Shown here piece by piece: positions 33,478 to 43,004 of a DNA stretch of 64,000 bases. Origin of the DNA: Prunus persica. Its lineage: Eukaryota > Streptophyta > Magnoliopsida > Rosales > Rosaceae. The notes beneath the pieces are model-generated. The model saw only the letters and a list, made by a program, of their open reading frames with translations. It was not told where the DNA came from and ran no database searches. The position numbers and the translations under genes were made by a program. The stretch spans positions 17,123,574 to 17,187,573 of the forward strand of contig NC_034010.1 in the NCBI RefSeq assembly GCF_000346465.2, written 5' to 3'. Numbering within the stretch: position 1 is the stretch's first letter; each line of letters starts with the position of its first letter.

Positions 33478-34600
33478 TTTGTCCACATACGAAAAAGGAA
33501 ATGTTGGCCATCATTTTTGCAATGGAGAAATGGCGGCTGTACCTCGTCGGATCCCACTTCAAAATCATCACTGACCACCAGACATTATGCCACCTCCATG
33601 ATCAGCGTATTACCACACCGGCACAACACAAATGGCTCGCCAAGTTGCTAGGCTACAATTACACCTTAGAATACAGAGCATGGAGTCTAAATAAAGTTGT
33701 TGATGCTTTGTCTTGTCAATCCAAAGATGTTACCCTTCTCGCGATTTCTACTCTAGTGTTTGATGGTATTGTTGACATTAACAAACAATTTTGTTTTAGA
33801 ATTATTTCGTAACATTTGCTTTGGCTCGAATAAGCGTGAAGAAACTTCAGTTAAGTCAAGGAAATATTGAATCACACCATTTGCACTTACTTCAACAAAG
33901 GAAGCGTGGACCTCTTCAATAAAAGATTTATTTATTTATTTTTGTATAGATCTGCACTCCCTGGGATCTATAAACCTTTTGGATATCATTAACCAAAGAG
34001 ATACGTCTTTGTACTATAGTTAGCTCAGCATAACCAATTATTCGTGATTGATTAGATCATTGATGCAAAAAATATCCAAACCTCTATAAAATTTCTTAAA
34101 AGTAAAAGTATAAGAAGCTCTTGGAAAGATCGAATAGACAAGTAATTCGCCTTATTAATATCTCAAATCAATGATGGGTTCTGCAATATTTTGTTCATTA
34201 GTTACTCTAGATTATTTCATTTCCATGTAAAGATCATTTTCTTCACAAGTACGCTCACCTACTTTGCCAAATATGGATACACCCCCATGGGCTTTGGCAA
34301 TGTTGATCAGTTTGCCCTCTACACTTCTGATCCCGATACTATCACCATTATTCATGCTCTTAGTACCAACATCACAGCGCCATCAGGCTTCTCTTTTAAG
34401 AATCAACTCTTCTTGTATCAGAATCTCATTTTTGTACCCCATACGTCAGATTGGCATCTCAACATTTTCATCGAATTTCACTCTTCTCCTGTGGCAAGCC
34501 ACTCATGGACTGATCACTACTCACCTCGTCACTATCCGTTGCCGTTTTGCTTTCCTTGAAGGCAACTTTAGCCATTCTATCCTTATGGTTCAGTTATTTA
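33478..34600 (+). pseudogene. Ty3-Gypsy pol fragments (RNase H and integrase zinc region)
   Basis: At 33495-33740 the plus strand gives KEMLAIIFAMEKWRLYLVG, KIITDHQTLCHLHDQRITTP and QHKWLAKLLGYNYTLEYRA, the Gypsy RNase H. At about 34290-34520 it gives [28 protein letters not shown] and HTSDWHLNIFIEFHSSP, the linker and start of the integrase His-Cys region, with damaged zinc residues. Order fits Gypsy pol. No LTRs were found; broken by stops and a ~400 bp unrelated stretch. Confidence 0.75.
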
Positions 34601-34764
34601 CCTTTTCTTACGTGGCAACCAACAGATTGGCCCTAACAAACCTTTGTATAAATTGCTATAGCATCAATGAGAAAAGGCAGGATAGAACTTTGCCAATTAC
34701 TTATTTATCTATTTCATTTCCTATGTTTTCAATACTCTGTACTAATACCTATCACAAGGCCTCC

Positions 34765-35000
34765 TAGCCAACCGAGTACTTGGAGGAGCTACGCAATCTG
34801 GAAGATCTATGGAAGGCTGCTTTTCCTGTTGCGTCAGAGTGGGATAATTTGGACAATGTGTATCGATTCTAGTGGGATTCCCACAAATCTCAAACAAGCA
34901 TCCAAAAAAAGGGGTAGGCTGTATGGGATTGGGAACGTCAACAAAGTCTATCTCGTTGGCGGTACGGAGCTCAACACATCCCTTTCAATGGAAACATATA
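34765..35000 (+). pseudogene. Fragment resembling HEAT INTOLERANT 4 (HIT4)-like protein
   Basis: The plus strand reads EYLEELRNLEDLWKAAFPV, then SEWDNLDNVYRF and a stop, then in shifted frame GRLYGIGNVNKVYLVGGTEL. From memory this follows the order of plant HIT4-like proteins (NLEDLWK..FPVGTEWD, later LYGKKVYLFGCTEP). HIT4 acts on heat-induced chromatin change in Arabidopsis. Here there is an in-frame TAG, a frameshift and an extra ~9-15 bp, so it is a dead exon fragment. The name rests on recollection of the family, not a search. Confidence 0.45.
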
Positions 35001-35149
35001 TTTTACAAAAAAAATTAGCATTTTTATTATAGATATCTATCTTGTCTATCTACTTATAAGACCAATATCAACGTGATATTTTATGTCACCAATCTTTATG
35101 AGATAAAGTGAGATACTCAATAATTTCAATTTTTATATAACTAATGGAG

Positions 35150-37105
35150 GAATAGAAGTTCCTCATTTTTTATTCAATCATGTAAGGGCCAGAAGATTCC
35201 TAGATTTCAATCCTTATAATATAAATATTTGTGGACTTGAAATTCCCCAATTCTTAAAAGGCAAATGAAGACCTGAAGCTCTTGGATTTATTTTTCATTG
35301 GAACCAGAAGTTTCAATAATTTATTTTATTGCAATATTTTAATTTTTGTTGTATTTTATTTTTACTTAGTTCTTTTCTTTAGTGTTATTTTTGTTTTATG
35401 CAAGGACCCGAAGCCCCTAAATTATTTAATTAAATAAAGACCCAAAGTCTCTTAGTTCTCAATCCATATAATATCTATACAAGGACTTGGAGTACTGCAA
35501 TTCTCAGAAAGTAAATCAAGACTTGGAGTTCTTCGATTTTTCTCTAACTTGGAACCAGAAGTTCCAACAATTTATTTTATTTCATTATTTTAACTATTAT
35601 TTTATTTTTATTGTTATATTCAGTTATTTATTTTCATTTCAATAATTTATATTTAAGGACCCAAAGTTCCTCATATGACACAAAATTCAGATATCTTATA
35701 ACCCGAAGTTCTTATTATGTATAATCCAAACTATAAGTTTCGGCCATATGTGCATTAAAATAGGTAAATTCTAGAACATGAAGTTCTAATTGTGTCAACC
35801 TCCAAATTGATATTTCAATAAGTGCATATGTATTATGATTTTGGGCTGAAAAATATACATCATGATAAGAACCTGAAGTTCCAACATTATTTGGATTCAT
35901 GTCTTCTATTTTTTTTATTTTATAAATTTTATTGTAGTTTTATTTTTATTACCTTGAACAATATCATATTACTACAAATTTGGATATGCAGTTCAAAACC
36001 ATATATTCTTTTTAATTTGATATATGCACCCGAACCTGAAGTTTCAGATATATGTTAATATATATCCAAAGTTCATAATTGTCTATTGAGATTAGTATTA
36101 ATATGAACACGTAGTTCATATCCTGTCAAGAACCTGCAGTTTTGGCATAACATAAATAAAATGTTAATTGAACCTGAAGTTCAGAATCAAATGACCTATT
36201 TTTTTTTTCTTTTATCTTTATCATGGTTTCCATAGTGGAATCAAAAGATTGGAACTTTCAAGTTCATTGGTTCTTAGTTTTTATTATTCTTATATTTTAT
36301 TAGAACTTGTAGTTCTATATCACACAATCTAATTGGAACTAAAAGTTCTTCAATTATCATATCTATGCTATTGCTATCAAATTGAGACTGAAAGACCTTT
36401 GATTCATATTTAGTTTTGAACATATTCTTAAAATCAATACTTTTATATAATCTTTTTGAACTTGATGTTCAAGATCAAATTCAGTCTATAGCCATAAGTT
36501 TTATTTATATGACTTGCTAGAACCCGAAGTTCTATACTTTAAAACTTGAAGTTCAAAACTTTTTAAAATTTCAGTTTATAATAGAAATTTACGAATATCT
36601 TCATATTAGAACATGTAATTTTATAAATTAAATTTATATTAAAACCGTTTGATATATTCAATTTATCTTATAACATTCTATTTTATGTTTCATATTTTAT
36701 CATATTTTATTTTTATTTTTAGAACTAGATGAGATTATTATTGTAAGTTTTTTGTTTTATTTTAAAAAATTAATACTACTTTATTGTCTTTGTGAATTAT
36801 TTATTTATATCTTATTTGGACCAGAAGTTCCATGTTATGCAATTAGTTGAAATTAGAAGTTTCATTATACATATTTGAAATACAAAAATTTAATTTGAGA
36901 TTATAAAAATATGAACTATTTGAAATGACATACTTAATTCAAAACCTGAAGTTTTGATTACACATTTTAATCAAAACCCGGAGTTTCGGATATTTAATTT
37001 GTATTATGAACCAGAAGTTATCTCCAAACCAGAAGTGATGGATTTTAAAATTTTAAGTCCACAAAGAATGTTTTAAGTATATTATATGAACCAGAAGTTC
37101 AATTA
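35150..37105. repeat. Dispersed imperfect palindrome array (GAACCNGAAGTTC family)
   Basis: Some thirty degenerate copies of a 13-15 bp palindrome-like motif are spread through ~2 kb of AT-rich DNA. Good examples: GGAACCAGAAGTTCC at 35551-35565, GAACATGAAGTTC at 35774, GAACCTGAAGTTC at 35869 and 36170, GAACCCGAAGTTC at 36520, GGACCAGAAGTTCC at 36819, GAACCAGAAGTTC at 37088. Spacing is irregular, mostly 40-120 bp. The stretch precedes decayed Copia pol and is probably the 5' or gag region of that element. A (TA)n microsatellite follows at 37147-37180. Confidence 0.75.
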
Positions 37106-37144
37106 ATTTTTTTTCTTTTTTTCATGGATATAAAAGTGGATATT

Positions 37145-37182
<38 letters not shown>

Positions 37183-37979
37183 AAAGAAAATAGAAATCCA
37201 AGTAGGATTGTAATGTGGAAGAGTATAAAGGAATAAATTTATCCTTTCATATTCCAGGTGCTCTAGTAGTAGCAATATGGAAAATATGATGTGTTTCAAT
37301 TGTTGGTAAATAGAAAGTCTTTATTATGCATCCACGAATTTCATACGATTGGATCTTTTATTTCCTAAAGAAATATAATCATTACATAATTCCCTGAAGA
37401 GAATGTAAGCTCTATATCATTTTCCGAAACAAATATCACTTACACATTATCCCAGAAGTGAAATGTGTTTTAAGTTAAATAGTATAAATGGATGGTCTTG
37501 TATGACAAAGCCTCCGAGAATTATGATATTTATTGTTAGTGAAACAACACACACAACTATTTGAGTTGATTGAGCTTAATTACCACTCAATTTGGTAAAT
37601 ATCATAGTAGGTTATTGACAAGTCAAATTATGTACTTACAATGTTTGATATTACTTAGTTCCAGAAGAAAATTACATAGCTTCATATATGCACACAATTG
37701 AGTTAATGTTGAAATTATGAATAAACATGACTAGTACTTATGGTCTCGTGCTAGAAGCATATTAATAATAATTTGCTACATATGAACTCATTTTTTGATT
37801 AGAACCAAAAGTTCTTTGATCAGTAATAATTTATGATGTGAAAATTTTATTTTTGATTCAATAGTTTTGGAGACTATGGTATTTATGTTACACTATATAT
37901 TGAGCGAACTTGAAGATTTTGTTTCACGTTATCATCTTTATATTATTTATATTTAGTCCCTGAAGGACAACACTTACCA
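37106..37979. other. AT-rich degenerate retroelement interior, no frame kept
   Basis: It includes the (TA)n run at 37147-37180 and further weak motif relatives (CAAAAGTTCTTTG at 37807). No coding block recognised. Confidence 0.4.
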
Positions 37980-39837
37980 CTCCAATCAAATAGTGTTATT
38001 TTGAAGAGACCAATTTTCTATCGTTAGGGGGAAAAAAGGTTGTTCCTGAAGAACGACGTGAATTGTTATGAAAGGTTGTTCCTGAAAAACGACGTGAATT
38101 GCCATCTAATGTAAAAGTAAGATATGAAAGAAATCGCAATCTAGAAGATTGCAAGTCAAATGCTAGAAGCATTTAAAAACACAGCTGAAGTGATAGATCA
38201 CATGAAAATGTTGATGTCTTAATTAGGCAATCTAAAGTGGTGGCAAATGATTTATCTAGTTATGTGCCTAAGTAGTCAACAATGGGCTTCACTGAAGTTG
38301 AGACTATATTAAAAGGTCCATGCATCCTAAATAATATAATACTAAATGAAATATCCACATTTCCTATATATTTAATATCGGAAGAGATACAATCTTATAA
38401 GAAGACATAAGTCTATTAGAAAACAATGAAAACCCTTGAAGAGGCACGGGTACCCAATGACTATGAAAATGTCTATATCTTATGCATGCATGAAGAGAAA
38501 TGTGGGTTTATAAATTGATGATTATCAATGATACTGTTTATATATAGTACGTACTAAAGTTATCAATGACTATGATGATATTGATCCGCATTTTATTATG
38601 ATTGTCGACAATATAAGGAAAGATTGACCAAACTGGAAGAGGCAGTCCAGTAAAATTGAATATTTTTGAAAAACGTGGAAGAAATGGACCTAGAGTTCGA
38701 ACACCAAAAGATATGAAATTGTATAGGTTACAAATCGGTGTTTGTGATGAAGTGAAATAAAATCACTTGATATGGCAAAATGTATCCATGTAAAGACATG
38801 AAATTTTTATGATATTATCCTAGTACATTATGTAGATGTAGCCATATTTCTTTTTACGAAGCATGTTCACTGCATATTTATGGAGACTTGCATTTATATG
38901 AAAATCTAAAAAGATTATGAAGTGAAGTATATCGCCAGAAGCGATCTTTTGAAGAATGCATAGGAATTAATTCTGAGAGATATAAAATGTCATACATTAT
39001 GTTAATTATTGAAAGAAAATCTCTAAGAAGTTAAGGACGCTGAAGCTCAATGTCTATAGTCAATTTTTATGAAATGAAAATGATCTAATTGCCTCAAGTG
39101 AGTGCATTGATTAAGTTATGAATTTTAATTCAATTTCAATATAGTTGCAACGTATTCAAATTTTTAAAGAAGTTATCAAAATATTTAGGTCTATTGAAGA
39201 GCCTATGACATGCTAGCATAGTATACAAAAATTTATATGAATAACTTATTACATCATGCAATTTTATACTCTTATCCTTGTAACGGTAACGTATGAGTTT
39301 GCTTATATTATTATGATACTATAGAATATGATATTATTTTAAGAATTGTTAATATAAAAGGATTTGTGAAAATAGTCTTGATATTTTTGTTATTACTTTA
39401 ACCTCAACAGGGATTCAAAGGGATAACAAACATACATCCTCCAATGATGATATTGAAGAAATTTTTGTACAAAGCATTACCAAAGCTTGCTCTGCAGGTG
39501 GAAAATGAGATATCAATATCATTTGTATTGTATCTTCAAATAATTCAAGTTTGTCATCATCAGGGGGAGTAATTCATTAGGGGCAGGATTCAACAATTTT
39601 CTACATATAGGACATATGATCGTTGTACTCTTTTCCCTTCGACTAAGTTTTTGTCCCACTGGGTTTTTCCTATCAATGTTTTAATGAGGCAGCATAAGCA
39701 CGTCCAATACCATATTAATGATTCAGAAGAATGTTGCACTCTTTTTCCCTTTCCTTAGGTTTGTCTCACTGGGTTTTCCGAGCAAGGTTTTTAATGAGGC
39801 AACTATGTCAATTGTATGGTGGACATCCAAGGAGGAG
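37980..39837 (+). pseudogene. Decayed Copia pol (integrase-RT region to 3' end)
   Basis: Plus-strand scraps include VPEKRRELPSNVKVRYER near 38083, VRTPKDMKLYRLQIG near 38693 (where intact relatives have PEDVKP and then the conserved WVF), and near 39440 a tail matching the FTKALP end of RNase H. The 3' non-coding part has twice the stretch with CACTGGGTTTT...CAAGGTTTTTAATGAGGCA, typical of the 3' end of many plant Copia elements. A 42-bp tandem duplication (GTTCCTGAAGAACGACGTG at 38042; GTTCCTGAAAAACGACGTG at 38084) lies within. Many stops and frameshifts; long dead. Confidence 0.65.
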
Positions 39838-40090
39838 TGTTGTAAATGCATGAGTTGGTGGATGACCACCATACCTCTTAGCATTCACCCTTTCTAATTC
39901 TATGTAACCTATACACTAAATATCATAGTTATGGACTTGTAATTTATGGTGTTGTTAATGTTTTCTTATCACTGTAAGCCTATAAATAAGAGGTCTTATC
40001 AGGATGAGATATACAAGTTAATTGTCACAAATTCTGTTGTCTTTCTCTACTTTTCAATTCTCTCTACAATTTTCACTCAGTCATAAAACA
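39838..40090 (+). repeat. 3' LTR of the decayed Copia element (253 bp)
   Basis: TGTTGTAAATGCATGAGTTG to CATAAAACA directly follows a purine-rich GGAGGAG. It matches the LTR at 16263-16516. It contains a TATAAATAAGAGG promoter-like stretch near 39981. Confidence 0.8.
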
Positions 40091-40149
40091 CACATATATA
40101 TATTAATAGGAAGCTCATACGTTCTATTAATTAAGAAAACATTACATCA

Positions 40150-40618
40150 TCGTGCAAAATAGAAGACATCTAAACATAACCATCTTCCATCCAAATAACT
40201 AACTTGGAACAAGATAAAGCAAACTTTGCTAGCGCATGCGCTGCACGATTACAAGTACGGGGTTGATATTGACACTGACACACACTGTTGGTGAACTGAT
40301 TCAAAAGAGAACGAATGTCCTCAAACAACACACCTCATCGGCCAAATTTAGATCTTTTTGTTTTATTCCTGTGACAACCTCCTGCGCACCAGATTCAAGA
40401 ACAATAGAATGGAGACCCAAATCTACTGCTAGTTGCAATCCAAAGCACACAGCTCCGTCACTTTTGGCGAAAAACTGCCCACCATTGGTTTTCAAGCAGC
40501 ATTAACTAATTCCTCATGAGAGTCCCTGATCAACACCCCTAGACCCCTAACATGGTCATGTTGCTTGACAACACCATCTACATTAATTGTATATGCCATC
40601 TGGGGAAGAGAGGCTCTC
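40150..40618 (-). pseudogene. RNase H-like (RVT_3) domain fragment of a LINE-type or domesticated sequence
   Basis: The minus strand gives TINVDGVVKQHDHVRG and LGVLIRDSHEELVNAA, then in a shifted frame GLQLAVDLGLHSIVLES, then in another QYQPRTCNRAAHALAKFALS. This is the plant RVT_3/RNase H domain (PF13456 type). The first catalytic Asp is present, but the later acidic residues (usual AE..A and LE.D) are replaced, and at least two frameshifts break it. Confidence 0.6.
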
Positions 40619-40623
40619 AAGCA

Positions 40624-40740
40624 ATGGGAAAAACACTTTTTGTTATTCCCGACCAATAACATAATAACACGTCAGATAACTTTTCCACATGTCATTATGT
40701 TATTGGTCGGGGATAACAAAACAGTGATATCTCCGTTACA
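40624..40740. mobile_element. MITE-like inverted repeat, copy 1
   Basis: Arms TGTTATTCCCGACCAATAAC (40641 onward) and TTATGTTATTGGTCGGGGAT (40695 onward) pair over 24 bp with one mismatch, and weaker pairing extends outward to about 40624 and 40740. The centre is short and non-coding. Confidence 0.65.
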
Positions 40741-41665
40741 AGGGTTATTACTTGTTGGATATGTATTAAAAGAGTTTTATTCAATTTAGATTATGTTTCT
40801 GTAGGTAAGGGCTTTACTTGTTGGGCCATGCTCAAATATAAGTTAGATTTAAAAAATAAAAAAACCAACCCATTAGTAAAACGCATAGTTTCTCTAAAAG
40901 GAGGCAGCCACCAAAACGATGTATATTCAATTAGGTCCTCTTCTTCATTTGGTTGGTGCCGCCGAAAGTTGTTGGAGCAAATGCAATCCAGAAAACAGTG
41001 AGATGCAAACAACACTCTTATTAGCTCTCTTATCCTGAAGTGAGGGAGTGCGGCTGGCTATCTCTGTAGATGTCACGAAGCCTAAGAAGATGAGGCTGGT
41101 TTGCTGGGTAACGTAGAGAGAGTTTTTTTTTTTTATTGGCTTGGCATCATAGATTCGGCCAGCTGGCTGGTAAAATTTTTGGCTGGGCGGCCCTGTGTGT
41201 TGGTCTGTCACTGTATCCCAAAATAAAAGAATGAAAATTTGCATAATCTCGATAGAAACTTTAATATAGTTAGAGGTGGTGGGTTTGCAACACTTTACAA
41301 AGTTCAGATAATTAAAAATAAAAAATAAAAATTCAGGTGGTAATAATACATATGCTTACAAGTTCTGATTGTATTTATACAAATTTCCCAACAACAAAAA
41401 TGAAGTTGTTAGGTGGAGAGATAGGAACATGTTTCAAATTTCGATCACTGTAGATGATAAGTACATTATCATCCGAAGTTTGAGTGTGGTTCTAATTCAA
41501 AACTTTCACCTGACATATCTTTTTTAAATCATGAATTTGGTTTGTTGAAAGAACTTTATTCATTGAGGGAGCAACACATCTGTGTCAAACAATACTAACA
41601 AAATAAGCACAAGACACATAGTACAATATTTCAAGTCATATTTTGAAAATAGAGTGTCTTTAACT
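40741..41665. other. Intergenic, no gene recognised; part of a dispersed repeat
   Basis: Short frames at 40791-41015 and 40945-41244 (minus) resemble nothing I know. From 41398 the sequence matches, inverted, 44640-44860 and 57000-57180. Confidence 0.4.
41398..41600 (-). repeat. Dispersed repeat, inverted copy upstream of the RING gene
   Basis: Its reverse complement (GTTGCTCCCTCAATGAATAA, AAGATATGTC, CTATCTCTCCACCTAACAAC) matches the plus-strand sequence at 44640-44860 and 57000-57180 with moderate divergence. The two first copies thus form a loose inverted repeat around the RING gene. Confidence 0.6.
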
Positions 41666-41813
41666 AGAAAAACTTGTATGAAACAAGGATAGCACTGTTT
41701 CGCTATTCCTAGCCAATCACATACTATCACGTGGAAAAGTTATCATGTGTGGCATGTCGCAATTGGTCGGGGATAGCAAAATAGTGTCATCCCCGTTTCA
41801 CACAAGTATTTCT
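41666..41813. mobile_element. MITE-like inverted repeat, copy 2
   Basis: AGAAAAACTTGTATGAAAC at the left pairs with GTTTCACACAAGTATTTCT at the right. Inner parts share GCTATTCC...CCAAT and ATTGGTCGGGGATAGC with copy 1. Non-coding, 148 bp. Confidence 0.65.
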
Positions 41814-42578
41814 CATATTTAATAGGGGAAAATCAGAGTGTCGTGCATCATCGATTTTGACTGAATGTGGATAATTATTATTAGGTGACATGGAAGCACA
41901 TGAGACCATTGAACCTTCCATGTGCATAGCATTACCCTAATATCATATTAGAATATGAGTAACCAACCCAAAACCAATAGACAATAGATAATGAGGCCTA
42001 AAATCTTTTAAACACTAATTCAATGAGAATTGCAACAATGTCAATCAAATAATTTATGTTTTCTATTATTTATTTCACTTTGGATATCCTTATGGACATA
42101 TGGTTTCTGGTTTAGTGGTCTATTAAAACTTGGGCTAAAGCCCTAAATCCTAAAGCCTATGCGCAACTCCGCTGAACAATACGAACTGTAAACCTAACTC
42201 AAAATACTAAGTTCCAAAATCATACATTTTCCATATAAATTTATTTCCCACAAAAATCAAGTCTACGAACATGTCTGAGTAGAATTTACATAAAGCAACA
42301 GTTTCCTTCATCAAAGCATGAAGCTATAGTATTGACAACCGTAGAAGTTGGTATATATGTTCCTATTCCTTCAATCAATAACCAAGTCTACTCTTTATAT
42401 ACAATTTTTTTTATAGGTTACGTTTAGATCTAAACTCAATATTGCTTGCATCCTTAAATACTTTATATGAAGATCAACCAACAACCACTCCCCTCCATTG
42501 GAACAAAGCAAGAAAAAGAGAGAAGAGAATCTGTTCATTCAATTTTGGTGAAGTAAAAACCATAGGTGACAGAAATTA
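41814..42578 (+). promoter_or_regulatory. Upstream region of the RING gene
   Basis: No gene. From about 42220 (CCATATAAATTTATTTCCCAC) it matches 55123 onward, upstream of the second RING copy, so the promoter was duplicated with the gene. CTCTTTATATACAA at 42391 is a plausible TATA region about 185 bp before the ATG. Confidence 0.5.
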
Positions 42579-43004
42579 ATGGGAATGATGGGCAAAATAG
42601 CAAGCTCCATAACCATCACAACAGGCAGCTGGAAAAATACCATTGTCACCGCAACAATCGTCTTTGCTGTCCGTCTTTATGCAAAGGTTTTCAGGCACAG
42701 TACAAAGCTCAATATTTACCATCCAAATCCTCGCAACAAGGAGATGTCCAGTGCTGCTTTATTTGTCCCATACTGTGTGGTGTGCCTCCAAGAAGTGATG
42801 AAGGGCCAAAGGTGCCGAAAGCTGCCCATATGCAACCATTGCTTCCATGTTCATTGCATTGATACATGGTTCCAATCGCATTCTACCTGCCCTTTATGCA
42901 GAACTAATCAGGCATCGTTTGTTCATACGCACCAACTTCGTCTCCTCCGGATCCATCTTTTGTTCTCTTTCATTTTTAGAATTTTTTCTAGGGAAAATGT
43001 GTAA
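42579..43004 (+). CDS. RING-H2 finger protein, ATL-like E3 ubiquitin ligase candidate
   Basis: A single-exon frame of 141 codons. The RING-H2 finger (C3H2C3) spans residues 66-107: CVVC (66, 69), CNHCFHVHC (Cys85, His87, His90, Cys93) and CPLC (104, 107), with correct spacing and the Trp (97) typical of ATL-type fingers that bind E2 enzymes. A moderately hydrophobic segment (about residues 20-38) could be a membrane anchor, as in ATL proteins, though it includes charged residues. The start at 42579 was preferred because the frame from an alternative start at 42566 lacks the finger. Such proteins transfer ubiquitin to targets; the target is unknown. It lies head-on to CER1-B and its partner copy at 55533 is broken. 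Confidence 0.75.
   Translation: MGMMGKIASSITITTGSWKNTIVTATIVFAVRLYAKVFRHSTKLNIYHPNPRNKEMSSAALFVPYCVVCLQEVMKGQRCRKLPICNHCFHVHCIDTWFQSHSTCPLCRTNQASFVHTHQLRLLRIHLLFSFIFRIFSRENV

Noticed and set aside
16263..40090. A single 24-kb retroelement bounded by the two matching LTRs
   Set aside because: The LTRs differ at several sites, no target duplication matches, and the interior holds an ordinary resistance gene and other elements.
40791..41244. Minus-strand frames as a small unknown gene
   Set aside because: No homology, no splice context and overlapping frames; no support beyond open length.
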